Shown: positions 25,380-37,316, counted from the stretch's first letter. The stretch is DNA of 64,000 nt from Acephala macrosclerotiorum (GCA_014904845.1 MU119375.1:1-64000); one strand, 5' to 3'. Made by a program: numbers and translations. Notes: generated by a model from the letters alone, not told the origin.

Positions 25380-26130
25380 TTCGATTCAAAATTAATAAAC
25401 GAGATTAAAAATATAAAAACGATAATTTTATACGAAAAATCTCGTTTTGTGATTTAAATATTCAACGATAAAAATAAAAAAATAATATTGATTCAATTCT
25501 CGATTATTTAACGCGTTAATCAACGAATTATTATTACTTTAATTTTATTTTTCAAATTTAAAAAGATCAATTTTTACTTGAGAAATATTACTTAAATATA
25601 CGTATAATTAACAATTTTATTAGTACGTATTATTTTCGTTAAATCTTCGAAAAAAATAATAAATAAATTTTCATCGAACGTCGTTTTTAAAGTAATTAAA
25701 TCTTTTTACGAAGTCTCGAAAATAAGAATATATTAATATGAAACGTATAATATTCACTATAAAAACAAACTTTTGATAAAACTTTCAATTTTCAATTTTT
25801 GTTTATTTATTACGAAAAATAACTATATTTTATTCGAAATAATCAATATATAAATCGACGATATATTTATTCTAAGAAATTAAATCTTTGTAAAACTAGA
25901 AAATTTTGAATTGCAAAAGGTCAAATTGTTAATTAAATCTACAAAATTCCTTACATCGAATATTTTTTTATTATTCAACGAATGTAAACTAATAATAAAT
26001 AAAATCGAAAATAGAATTGTATTTTTGCAAAAAAAACAAAGTAAGCGTTTAAATTTAATTGATTCGAAATTAAACTTTTACAAGTAAACGTATTTCGAAT
26101 AACGTATTTAAAAAACATATATTAATTCTA
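25380..26130 (+). pseudogene. Degenerate reverse transcriptase of element F
   Basis: The catalytic box at 25851-25865 reads stop-I-D-D-I; both Asp codons (25857-25862) survive. Preceding residues NNYILFEIIN and following ELQKVKLLIKSTKFLTSNIF align with element B RT. The TAA before I-D-D is at the Gln position of this group. Stops elsewhere prevent translation of a full polyprotein. Confidence 0.8.
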
Positions 26131-26179
26131 TTTATTAATCGAAAACTGCGTACGATATATCGACGGCAATTCAATATTA

Positions 26180-26680
26180 ATATTTCGAAAAAAAGCAAAT
26201 TGTAGTATTGAATAAACGATTATAATAATAAATAAATAATCTCGATTGTAAATTTCGATTTTTTTATTTGGATTTACATTCAATGAAATTTTTCGTTTTC
26301 GTAAATAGTTTTTTTACTATGAATAAAAATTTTAATTCGTAAATTAAATATATTATTGTTTTTAGTAATGAGATTTATAGCGATAAATAATTCGATTTGC
26401 GAAGCAATTTACTCTATTAAAATTCAACAAAGTACAAAAAAATTATTTGTACTATTTTAATTTTTGAATTATACGTAATAACAATAGAAATCGATATAAA
26501 AATCTCGATTTTTATTACTTTTAATCTCATTATAAAACGACTTAAATTGAATTCAATTTTTGTAATTATTTATATCGATTTTTTCTCTTTTTACAAATAT
26601 ATAATCAAACTCGATACTACTAAAGAAAAACATCTTATGATTGATATTATAATTATTAAATAATCGTATAAATACAAAAA
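26180..26680 (+). pseudogene. Degenerate RNase H of element F
   Basis: Reading contains INSDNN-like and later SIYECLIKLDTTKEKHLMID-type residues at about 26590-26660 (partly mutated to Tyr and Lys), matching the C-terminal RNase H segment of fungal copia elements and the E counterpart at 17177-16941. Confidence 0.65.
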
Positions 26681-27185
26681 ATTCTCGAAGATTTAATAAA
26701 TTATTAAAAACAATAATTTAATTAATATTATAATTAAATTTAATACTAATAAAACACTTAAATCGCTCGTTAATATTAATCGTTTTAATATTAAAATACA
26801 AAAATAAATACAACGTTTTAAAATCTAAAAATCAATTGACAAAAGTAAAAATAGTAAAAAAAGCGATCGTTAAAAAAAATAGTACTAAAAAAAAAGACGT
26901 ATAATTGTTGTTTTAATATTTTTAGTGTTTTTTCGATATTTTCAATATTTTCAAAAACAAAACTTTCGATTGGTTCGAAGGTTATAAATACCGAGTTTAA
27001 AAGAATTTTTCTAAGTTTAATTTGATCGATCAAATATTACAATACGTGACAACGATTAGTTCACGATTAAATTTCTTTTTAGTATTTGATAGTAAAATAG
27101 CGTATTAATAATCGCAATAATACTTTTTTTTGTATTTAGTTTACGAGTTGAAAAAAGTGTTTTCTCTCAAAAAAAAATTTACTAA

Positions 27186-27414
27186 TATCGATTCAATCAT
27201 GTGATCGCTTAAACGATCGATTAAACGATTTTAATTATAATTTTTATTGCTTTTAGTAACAATTGTTTTAACGTTTACTTTTTAATCTTACGTTTACTCT
27301 ATTTAATTATATAAATAAAGAAATATTCTTTCTAAGAAAAAACAAACAAAATTGAATTATTAATACTAGATTAAAATCTTAGTATTTCGTGATTTGTTCT
27401 CGAACGTTCTAATA
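27186..27414 (+). repeat. LTR of element F (right, 3' LTR)
   Basis: 229 bp, preceded by an A-rich run with CTCTC that would hold the polypurine tract. Keeps more C than the 5' LTR at several sites (for example 27290-27340), so the two LTRs were mutated unequally. Confidence 0.88.
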
Positions 27415-27628
27415 ATAAATTTTTTTTTTCATAGTATTTAAATTTATCGTCGTAGATTTTCATGAAAATAATTAATTTTTTATTAAAATTAAATATTATT
27501 TGATTTTCGCGATTGAAATTATATATTAATCGATTAAAATCTTTTAATAATTTTTCAATTTTTAATAATAATAAAAACGATAAATTTCGTTTCAAGTTCT
27601 CGTTTTTTAATAATAAATTTAATAACAA
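27415..27628 (-). pseudogene. N-terminal gag part of element E, right of the F insertion
   Basis: Minus-strand reading SFLLLLKIEKLLKDFNRLIY and on to KIYDDKFKYYEKKN matches F 22341-22515, then stops at the F junction. The longer apparent ORF (to 27371) runs into the F LTR and is therefore an artefact of the insertion, not a real C terminus. Confidence 0.75.
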
Positions 27629-28594
27629 TATTTTATTGCGTTTTTGAAATTGTTTTTAAAATGTCGTACGTTCGAATAACGTCGTTTACTTTATAAGAAA
27701 TTTTGTAGTAAGTTTTAATAATTGAAAAAAAAAATTCGAAAATATCAATATTATTTTTTTAATTTTTTCGATAAAAATAATAAAAAACGCTAATTTTCGA
27801 GTTTGTTTTACTTTTGAATCGATTGTATTTTTTCATAAATTGAAATTTTTTATTAAATTTATTTTTACAATTTTTTTATACGATTACTTTGATTGTTTTT
27901 CTTTATTTGTAATATTTATTAATATTTTTAAAATTTTAATAAATCGTTTTTTCGATATTTATATTTCGTTTATTCGTAAAATTTTACATAGTTTTTTTTT
28001 TGTATTTCTATTTATTTTTTTTTTAAATATTTCTTTTATTTATTTTAAAAATATTTTTTTATATTCTATTTATAATTTATAGTTTCGATTATTTCTTACT
28101 TTGAAATTCTATATTTATTTCAATGTATATTGTATCGAATCGAGAAATAGAAAAAATAATAAAAAAACTTTTTTTTAATTAAAATCGTACTCTAAAAAAA
28201 TATAATTGTATTTTTAAAAAACATTTTATTGAGTTGTATTGTATTTGGTAAATATATTAATTCGACGAATTTTCGTATTAAACTCGTAAAAATTGTTTTT
28301 AGTATTGTTTAATAAATTATAATAAAATACTCGTTATTAATACGCGATAAAACGTAAAATAAAAAATTAATTAATTTCAAATCGAGAAAAATAAAGTGGA
28401 TATAAAATCGTAATATTTTTTAGAGATTTAATAGTTTTTTTTAGTACAAGTAAAAACTACTTTTTTTTACGTTTAATTGAATTAATAAATTATATATAAT
28501 CTAAATTTTTTTATTCGATCGATTTTATTTAATTACTGTTTCTTTGTAAACAATTTTATTACTTTGTAATCGAACGAGTTCAATTATTGATTAG
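27629..28594 (-). other. 5' leader of element E
   Basis: Inverse counterpart of F 21330-22340, between 5' LTR and gag. The plus-strand open stretch inside it (27840-28082) is a low-complexity antisense reading and not a gene. Confidence 0.6.
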
Positions 28595-28823
28595 TATTAA
28601 AACGTTCGAAAACAAATCACGAAATACTAAAATTTTAATTTAATATTAATAATTCAATTCTATTTACTTTTTCTCAAAAAAAGTATTTCTCTATTTATAT
28701 AATTAAATAAAATGGACGTAAGATTAAAGAGTGAACACTAAAGTAATTATTGTCAAAAGTAATAAAGATTATAATTAAAATCATTTAATCGATCGCTTAA
28801 ACGATCATATAATTGAATCGATA
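28595..28823 (-). repeat. LTR of element E (right, 5' LTR)
   Basis: 229 bp, same length as 16191-16419. It is less mutated than the left copy in its middle part. Confidence 0.85.
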
Positions 28824-28828
28824 TATTA
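28824..28828. repeat. Target site duplication of element E, right
   Basis: TATTA, exact match of 16186-16190. Confidence 0.85.
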
Positions 28829-31800
28829 TATTAAATATTTTAAATAATTTTTATTTGTTTTTAAAAATTATTATTAATTTAAAATATAAATTACGATTTA
28901 TAAAAAATTATACTAAAAATTACTATTTTTATAAAATTTTAAAAATTTAATTTTTCGAAAAATTTAAATTAATAATATATATTTTTTTTTATAAAATAAT
29001 TTATTATTTTATATTTCTTATAAAAGTTTTAATCGTTTTTATATTTTAAATAATATATTTTATAATATTTTTTTAAAAGTTTATAATAAATATTACTTTA
29101 ATTTCGAAAAAATAAAATAAAAATTATTAAATTTTATAATTCGTAAATTAATAAAAAATTTAATCGAATATTTAATATATTATTTAAATTATTTTTATAA
29201 TAAAATTTTACGATTTTTAATATATAGTTTTTTATAATTAATTCGTATTAAATTAAAACTTTTTATAATAATTACAATTGATTTTATTTTAAACTTTTTA
29301 ATCGTAAAAATAATTATTTTATAAAAAATTAAAAATTTTAATTTTTTTAATTATTTAATATTAATATTTTATAAATTATTTATTTCGAAATATATTATAT
29401 ATACGATTAAAAAATAAATTAAAATTTTAATTATTATATTTATATTTTATAATTAAAAAATATTAAATAATATTATTTTTAATTAAAATAAAAAATTCGT
29501 TTTTAAATTTTAATATATTATTTTCGAGTTTATAAATATAAAATTGTAAATATTTATCGTTTAATATTTATAAATAAATTATATAAAAAATAAAAATTAA
29601 TTTTTATTATTTTATTATATTTTATTTTAATTAATTATAAATAAATTATATTATTTTTTATTAAATATTTATTAATAATACTTTTATAATAATTATTAAT
29701 ATTAATTTAAATAAAATTATTTTTATTTATAAAACAAATATAATTTTAATATTTTTAAAATTATTTAAAAATTTTATTAATAAAACGTATAATTAATTAT
29801 TATTTTTATTATTATTTTTATTAAAAAGCGATATAATTTTAAGTATAAATTACTTATAATAAATATTAGTAATTTAATATATATAAAAATTATAATTTTT
29901 TAAATTACTCGAATTTTAAATTTGTAAAATAATATACTAGTTTTTTTTATATTAAAAAACGCATTAATCGTTTTATATATAAATTAAATTTATTTTTTTA
30001 TTAAAAAATTTATTTAATTATTTTAATTGTTTATTTGTATTTTATATTAAAAAGCGAAAACTTATATAATAAATTAAAATTAAATAATATAAAATTAATT
30101 AACGTCGATTTAAACGACGAATATAATAATAATTAAAAATTTAAAAAATTTAAAAAAATCGTAAATAAAAAATATATTTAATATAATAATAAAAAGATTA
30201 TAATAACGTATAAAATTAATAATACGAAATCGAATTATTTAAAAACGTAAACGAATTTATTTAAAAATATAAAACTCGTATAACGAGATTTTTAATTCGA
30301 ATTTGTATATATATTCGCTTAAAAAATTAATTTTAAATTTAAAAACAATAATTTAAATAATTAAACAAATTCTAAAATTACTTTAAAAAAAATTAAAAAT
30401 AATAATTTAAATAATTACGTAAATTTTAAAATTGTTTTAAAAAAATTATCAATTTAAAAAAATTTATATAATTTTAATTAATTAAAAAAATTTATTTTCA
30501 AATTTAATATATTTACTTTATTTATTAATATTATTTTATTTATTTATAATTTGTTTATTTTAATTTTTCTTTTTAATAATTATAATAATTTTATAATAAT
30601 TTTTAAATTTAAAATTTTTTTTTTTTTATATATTTTATTTTTAAAAAATAAAAAATTAAATAATATTGTTTATTATTTTGTTTTTTTTTTTAATTTTATT
30701 TTAAATAATAAAAAATTTTTTTTTTTAATTACAAAATAATTTATAAATTTAATTATAAATATAAAATAAATTTTTTTCATATATTATTTTTAATTTTTAA
30801 TTTTTAATTTTTTTTATTAAATTTTAAAAATATTTTATTAATTTTTCTATTTAAAATCGAATATATTTTATTATAATTTTTCGTAATATATTAAATTTTT
30901 TAAATTTTTTAAATTTTTTTTATAAAAATATTTAAAATTAACGTAATAACTTTCTAATTTTTTTATATTAAAAATAATAATAATATATAATTTATTAATA
31001 AAACGTTTTTTTTATATAAAAAAATATTATATTATTTATTAAAAAAAATTTAAAAACAAATTATTAATTCAATTTTATATTAATAAGTTTTATTTTAAAT
31101 ATAATAATTTTTTTAATAATTTAAAGTTTTTTATCGAGCGATTATTCGTCGAATTAAATAAAAGTAAATTTAAAAACGTTAAATTTATTTTTAATTTAAA
31201 AATTTTTTATATTTATTTATTCGTTTAATAAATTAAAAATAAATTCGAATATTTAATTTTAAATTTATAATTTTCAACGTAAAATTTAATTTTAAATAAA
31301 TATTAATAAAATTTATAAATAATAAAATAAATATAATAAATTAAAATTAAAATTATTTAAAAATTAAATTATAAAATTTATTCGATTATAATTTATTTAA
31401 TTAAAATTATAAATAATATATTAATAAATTTATTAAAACTCGTAAACGTTTTAATAATAAAATTTATAATATTTGAAAATACGAATTTAAATAATAAAAT
31501 TAACGCTAAAAATTATAATTTTTTATTATAATTCGCGAAAAAAAAATTTTTTAATTACGTTAAAAATAATATAACGTATAAATTTAAAAAAAAAGTTAAA
31601 AATAATACGAACGAATTATTTTATTTTATTAAATAATTTAAAATTAAATAATATTTATTATTTAAAAATTTAATAAAATTAGTTTTATATTGTTAATTTA
31701 ATTATTTCTAAAAATTAAACGTAATAATAATTAATAACGACGAATTTAATATTTTAAAAAAAATTATAAAAATTATAAAAATTTATTCGTAAATTATTAC

Positions 31801-33120
31801 GATTATTATAATAAATTACGCGATAATTAATTTAAATATTTTACGTTTTTTATTAGTTTTTAATATTTTTATCAAATTAAAATAAAAATTAAAATCGTTT
31901 AATATAAATACGATAAACGTTAATAAAAAAAATAATAACGAAATCGAAAATAAAAACGTAAAAATTAATAAAATCGCTATTTTTAAAAAATATAATTTAT
32001 TTTTTAATATTAATAATATAAAAACTAACGATTTAAATTGATTTTATAAATATTAAAAAATATTATAAAATTTGTTCGTAAATATTTTTAATATTAAAAT
32101 TTGAAAAAAATAAAAATTAATTATTAAATACGTTAAAAATTAATTTAAAAAAAAATAATATATTAAAAACTTTAAAAAAAATATATTTAATTTTATTTTA
32201 AACGAAATATTTACTAAAATCGAAAATTTGATTAAAATTATTAATAAAAATTCAAAAGTTTAATTTTATTATTTTTAAAATATAAAAAACTAATAAAACT
32301 TATAATACGAAAAATATTTTAATTTAAAAATATTAAAATACGTTAAAAAGTTTATAAATGTATTTATATAAAATAATTTATTATTAAAAATACAAATAAA
32401 TTAAATTTTATATATATTTATTTTATAATATAATTATATAAAAATTTTAATAACGAATTAATATTTTTATATAATTTTATAAAATAATTATAATTTTATA
32501 ATTATATATTAATTTTTTTTTCGATTAATAATAATTTTTATTTTTTATATAATCGAATTAATTATTAATATTTATTTTAATATTATATTATTTTTAAATT
32601 AATTTCGAAAAAAACAATTTAATTATTTTATAATATTTTTATTTATTATAATTTTATTAATAATATATTTTTTATAATATTAAATTTTATTAAAACTTTT
32701 TTTTATTTTTTATTTCAACGATTTTTTTTAAAATTAAAATTACAAATAATTTTTTTATTTAACGTTTATTTTCGTAAATAAAATTTTATTAAATATATAT
32801 ATTAATTTATAAAATTAATATTTTTATTTTTAAAATATATTAAATTTATTTAATATTAATATTAAAATTTATTATTTTTTTTAAAAAATTTTAAAATTTT
32901 ATCGATAAATTAATATAAAAAAAAATGCGAAAATTATTAATAAAATAATAAAAAATTAATTAAAAAACGAAAAAAAGTTTTTTTTATTTTTTATAATATA
33001 AATTTATTTTTTAAGAAAATAATACAAATATAATTATAAAATTATTTGATAAAAAAAAAAAAATATTATAAAAATTTTTAATTTTATAAAAACGTAAAAA
33101 ACTTTTAAAAAAAAAAGTTT
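28829..33120. other. Right internal part of unit G, saturated
   Basis: 4.3 kb of AT-saturated DNA. Slightly more CpG-rich patches lie at 31120-32100, which may mark the former coding part, but no protein motif could be read. The open stretch at 30551-30739 is Phe/Ile/Leu/Asn low complexity and not a gene. Confidence 0.55.
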
Positions 33121-33247
33121 TATTACGTAAAAATTAATAATTAATTAATACGATTTAATTCGATTTAATATAATTTATTAAATTTAATTTTCATATTATA
33201 ATTTTATAAAATAAATTATTTTTTATTATATATATTATTTTTTAACA
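33121..33247 (+). repeat. Terminal direct repeat of unit G, right
   Basis: 127 bp, partner of 11618-11744; ends AACA. Confidence 0.7.
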
Positions 33248-34920
33248 AATTTAAATTGAAAAAAATATTAAAATTATAATTATTTATTAATTAATTTTTT
33301 AAATTATTAAAAATTATATTTAATAAAATTAAAAAAAAACTATAATTAAATTATTAAAAAATGTTTTAAAAACGTTTTAAATAATTATTTAAAAAAATTT
33401 TATATTAATTTCTTTTATTTATTATAAATATTATAAAAATTTTAATTTTTTTAATAATAATAATAATAAATTATTATAAAAAAACAAAAAATATTTAATT
33501 GTTTTTTAGAATTACAAAATACTAAATCTCTTATATTCAGAATTAGATTACGTATTAAACTAATTCGAATGCGAATTAATAATATTATTTTATTATATTA
33601 TTCGTTAAAATTTTTAAAATATTTATTATTATTATTTATTAAATACGTTTTTATTATATATATATTTTTTAAATATTTTTAATTATATTATTAAATTAAT
33701 TTTTTATTTAATTTATTTAATAAAAAAAATATAAAGTTTTATTTAATTTATTTAATAAAAAAATATAAAATTTTTTTTTTTTTTTTTATATATTAATATT
33801 ATTAAAAATATTAAAAATTATTAATAATAATTAATCGAATATATATAAAACTTTTGTTAAATTTTAATATACGTATTTATTTATTTAAATTATTTAAAAA
33901 GCGAAATTCGAAATATAAAAATTTTATTTTAATATTTTATACTTAATACATATATTCAAAAAAAATTAATAAAATTAATATAATTTTTATATTTAAATTA
34001 TTTTTTATTATAAATACGTTTTTAATTTATCGTTTAATATATAAATAATATTTAAAAAAATTTAAATAAAGAATATTAAAATTTTTAATTTTAAACGTAT
34101 ATTTTTAATTATAATTAATTATTATTTTATATATTAAAAATTTAAAATTATATTAATATATTATAATAAGAAATATTAAAAAAATTTATATTCAAATTTA
34201 AATTAATTAAATAAAAAATAATATATTAATTTTTATTAATTTATTATAAATAATTTTATAAATTTAATATAATAAAATATAATATTTTTTTTAATTTTAA
34301 TTATTATTATTTTAACGTTTTATTAAAATTTTATATTATAAATAATTATAATATTTAATATTTATATTATAATAGATTTTATTTTTTAAATTAATTTTTT
34401 TATTTAATATAATATTTTAAAAAAATTTTAATAAATATTAATATTCGAAAATTAAAAAAATAATAAATTTTAATTTAAATTATAATAATAAAATATTAAA
34501 TTTTTTTTATAATTATTTAATAAATAAATTAATTGTTTAAAATAATTATTATTTATAAATTATTAATTTTTATTTTTTAAAATTTTAAAATTTTTATAAT
34601 TTATAAAAAAAATTTAATAATAAATAATAATAATATTTTAATTTTTTTTAAATTAAATTTATTATTATTTATTTATTAAATATTTTAATAATTAATATTT
34701 TAATTTATTATAAATATAAATATTTATTAAATTTATAATTAATTTAATTATTATTAATAAACGTTATAAATTTTTTAATAATTATATTATTATAAAAAAA
34801 TTTTATATATAAAAAATTTTTATTAATTTATTTTTTATTAAAAATTTTTAATTTAAAATTAAATAATTTATTTTATTTTATTTTAATTTAAGTTTTATAA
34901 ATAGTTATTATAAAAAATTC
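33248..34920 (-). mobile_element. Fragment C: saturated, rearranged pieces of B-type copia
   Basis: Blocks align to element B out of order: 33248-33330 with B about 6070-6150, 33345-33460 with B 6290-6440, 33470-33610 with B 5180-5325, about 34290-34330 with B 7230-7280, and 34490-34760 with B 8155-8420. The third block being out of order means either two overlapping copies or a local rearrangement. No coding capacity remains. Confidence 0.55.
33703..33772. repeat. Two-copy 35-bp tandem repeat
   Basis: TTTATTTAATTTATTTAATA plus an A-rich tail occurs twice with period 35 bp inside fragment C. Confidence 0.6.
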
Positions 34921-34973
34921 AACATTTAAACGTATACGTAAAATTACTACTTTTGACTTCGAAATATAACTCG

Positions 34974-37074
34974 TTAAAATATAGCTATTGCTTTTTTCCG
35001 AATTTCATTTTCCAACTCTTTAACTGAGCGGAATTGATTCAGTGGTCCTTTTGGATTGACTAGCCCAATTTGTATGGGCTTCGCCTTCCCGAACTGTACA
35101 TATATCGGAATTGGCCCCTCGCTGTGTGCTTTCTTTCTCCTTTCTTCTACCCATTTCTTCATCGCTAGAAATCGAGATCTCCCTCGCCCACGTGGCGAAC
35201 CCTTCTCAGAAGTATTTCTACCCTCCGAAGAATCCCCGTCAATTTCATGCATACCGCGAATTGATACGTGTGAAATCTTGCCCTTATATCTCCCAGGTCG
35301 GAGAGGAAGGTCACCAGTTGGGTGGTCTCCCAATTCTGAAATGATGGGTGAAGCATCTAGCTCAAGGAGGCCGGGCTGGTCGAGTTCCGAAAGCTCGCCT
35401 ACTCTTTTGCTGATCTTCCCTTCCGCGTCTAAGTTTATGACCATAAATTTCAAACCTGGCTCAGACCTTGAACTCAACTGCGCAACAGACTTTATGCCTT
35501 GAAAATTTCCGAAGATACTCGTTGGCTCCTCCCATTGAGAGAAAAACGGCAGACCCATCCCATGATAAACGCTTGCAGAGATGGGAGATTGTGGAGGGGG
35601 GATTCCAGTAATTTCCTGGAAATTGCTTGCGTTGAGGATTTGAACATTGAAAGCAAGTGTCCGGCTGGCATCCCAGTGGTTTGCTGGCAGCACATCCCTC
35701 ATAATGACTTGTCGAATAAGTCCACCCGCAGCTAACCCCATCTCACGAGACGACTTCTCGTTGTTCTCCTCGAGCCCGCCGCGCATTCGACCACCCACAA
35801 TGATTGTACACCCCTGTTGTAGTATGTATCATCAGCTCACCAGAATTTTACAGCCGCCTGGAAGTGATGAACGGATGCTTACCGAAGTGACACCATACTC
35901 AGAAAGACGTTTACCATCTAAAGTCTCAGCAATCATTTTGACGATATATCAAGGGCTGAAATACCTTCAAGCTGAAATCCGTGGTATGAAAGTCTTTGCT
36001 GGTCTGATGGGATTCCCTCCCGCTCTTTGATTTCAAGTTTTAAATCTTCCACTGAGTCCGGAGTCTTTGCAAAATGAACTAGCCTTCCAGTCCAGGTTTT
36101 GACATGTAAGTCGAAAGTCGTCAAATTGAGGCGGAGCTGGAAAACCGAATCCTTGCGACTTTTAACGAGATAGATTGCATAGGCGTGGATCAACTCACCT
36201 TTTTAACAGAAGTGGACATGATTTTCAATGCTAAGTTAGGCATGATCATTAGCGATTAATCATATGGCAAGGAGTGAACATGCAGCTTACTATTGCACAA
36301 GAGCTGGCCTTCGCATGTTAACTCCATTTCTTTCCAGGAAAAACCAAGCTCCGACTCATACACCATTTTCACTGCTCGTACTGTCTCATGTGGCTTCACA
36401 AAGTAGACTTTCTTTTCGCCTTGCCAAGTCTCGATATGTATCCTGGCGGTAGCTAGAGGAGTGATCTCAAATTGCAACCCTCCGGTCACTTCTTCGCCTA
36501 TTACTTGTTGTTCGACTGTAAGTCCACTGCCTATAGGCATCGCGACAAATTGTCTAACTGTTCCATCTACTGTTGCGATACCATCAAGCCAATCTTGGAG
36601 AGGGGTGACAAGGTAGTCTTGGACACTTTTCGATTGCGCAATTAGATTCTGCCTTCGGAGGTTGGTAGCCGCCGTCTCGACAGCAGGCTCGCCCGAAATT
36701 GCATTAACACCGCCAACGTAAAGTTTGACTGCGAAGCTCTCCTTTGAGCTGAAGCGAATCCACATAGCCTCGCTCTCTAGGCTCGCCATCAGCGCCCTCA
36801 TCTCAATGCAAGCAGTAGATAGGTTCTACTCACGATACATTGGTGTAAAAAGGCCGCCCTTCACTGCCATCTCCGCAGGTAAGCGTCCAGCGTATTCACG
36901 GACTTTGAAAAGGCTCATTTTACCCATATCCGGTGGTAGGTTCGAACTCTGATTATTATCAGGTACCCTTATCGTCCGACGAAACGAGATTTCGAGGCCT
37001 CCGGCTGCCGGATTATTGATATGGAAAACGTCATTCTCCAGATGACAAGCAAGTGCTTCAGTAGCATCTGCCAT
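34974..37074 (-). CDS. Protein with fungal N-terminal domain and two ubiquitin-like domains (predicted 601 aa)
   Basis: Only intact gene of the window. Exons by GT-AG fit: 37074-36834, 36776-36291, 36230-36199, 36136-35965, 35917-35883, 35813-34974; introns 57, 60, 62, 47 and 69 bp. Phases agree at every junction and there is no stop until TAA at 34974. ATG at 37074 has a good context (ACCATGG); an in-frame ATG at 37200 is an alternative. Residues 1-190 hold the RTIRVPDN and YQSEAMWIRF motifs and VGGVNAISGEP, a domain I know from fungal proteins of unassigned function. Residues 191-259 form a divergent ubiquitin-like domain. Residues 262-335 form a clear one with EGIPSDQQRL, QLEDGKRLSEY and terminal RMRGG. 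Lys48, Lys63 and Ile44 equivalents are replaced, so it is not a chain-forming ubiquitin. Then MGLAAGGLIRQ and GLPFF...EEPTSI segments and a basic stretch near the C terminus. Probably cytosolic or nuclear; no signal peptide or membrane segment seen. Function unknown. The last codons run into AT-rich DNA, so the original C terminus may be altered. Confidence 0.85.
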
Positions 37075-37316
37075 GGTGATGAAAGGGCATTCGAAATCGG
37101 AGGGCGGTGTTCCAAAATTCAAACAGCGACGAAAGGGTTCGAGAAATCTAATATGCCTGGGCAATGAGGCTGTGCCGCACTCAAGGCAGATTTTGAGCAA
37201 GTAGAATATGGGAATTAAGCCTTAAACATATCGTATTAGACGGGCTCCAGGCTCCACGATTAAAATGGCGATTATTAGCGCCTCGCCAAAAATGCAAACT
37301 CTTAGTATAAAAAATC
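37075..37316 (-). promoter_or_regulatory. Short 5' flank of the ubiquitin-like gene
   Basis: About 240 bp of normal composition separates the start codon from saturated DNA, so the promoter must be very short or lie partly in AT-rich DNA. A TATACTAAG-like box on the minus strand lies at about 37299-37309. No other element can be supported. Confidence 0.35.

Larger units (their letters stand above)
21101..27414 (+). mobile_element. Element F: full-length Ty1/copia retrotransposon nested in E
   Basis: 6,314 bp with 229-bp direct LTRs (21101-21329, 27186-27414). It is the best preserved retroelement in the window. Plus-strand order: gag (22341-22628 and following), Cys-rich knuckle (about 23145-23195), protease-side segment (23720-23830), gag-pre-integrase (23886-24098), integrase (24099-24700), linker (24978-25229), RT (catalytic codons 25854-25862), RNase H (about 26180-26680), 3' LTR. 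This is the copia order gag-PR-IN-RT-RH. It sits in the gag of a same-family copy E in opposite orientation. Many in-frame stops make it non-autonomous. Confidence 0.92.
16191..28823 (-). mobile_element. Element E: Ty1/copia retrotransposon interrupted by element F
   Basis: Direct 229-bp LTRs at 16191-16419 and 28595-28823, flanked by TATTA on both sides. Reading on the minus strand: 5' LTR (28823-28595), gag (interrupted at 27420/21095 by F), gag-pre-integrase (19719-19507), integrase, RT with catalytic box at 17750-17742, RNase H (17177-16941), 3' LTR. Subtracting F (6,314 bp) and its 5-bp duplication leaves 6,314 bp, exactly the length of F. Alignment with F runs in inverse orientation end to end. 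Many TAA/TAG/TGA codons and a catalytic change in RT make it inactive. Confidence 0.9.
11618..33247 (+). mobile_element. Unit G: outer LTR-bounded element, saturated, interrupted by E/F
   Basis: Direct 127-bp repeats at 11618-11744 and 33121-33247 (TATTA/TATTACG start, AATA/AACA end, compatible with TG...CA before RIP) bound 21.6 kb. Removing E with its target duplication leaves 8,992 bp. An A-rich, G-containing purine run just before 33121 would fit a polypurine tract and a plus-strand orientation. No protein motif could be read in the two halves because nearly all non-CpG C is lost, so the superfamily is unknown. The five bases outside each end (TAAAA and AATTT) do not match. Confidence 0.55.

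Noticed and set aside
26818..27033. Minus-strand 71-aa ORF near the F 3' LTR
   Set aside because: Antisense to the F element 3' region; no domain and no counterpart kept open in E.
27840..28082. 80-aa hydrophobic ORF suggesting a membrane protein
   Set aside because: Antisense reading of the E leader; T-rich DNA gives Phe/Ile/Leu-rich readings everywhere in this window.
35056..35502. Plus-strand ORFs across 35056-36030 and 36264-36952
   Set aside because: They are antisense to the exons of the ubiquitin-like gene and show no domain; the minus-strand frame explains the sequence with consistent splice phases.
35165..35695. Extra minus-strand ORFs inside exon 6
   Set aside because: Out-of-frame shadows of the 840-bp last exon.
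35933..36193. Separate small ubiquitin-like gene starting at 36193
   Set aside because: Its first 20 codons are intron sequence (GT at 36198 to AG at 36137) and its last codons run through the 47-bp intron at 35964-35918; splicing joins it to the rest and restores the ubiquitin-like consensus.
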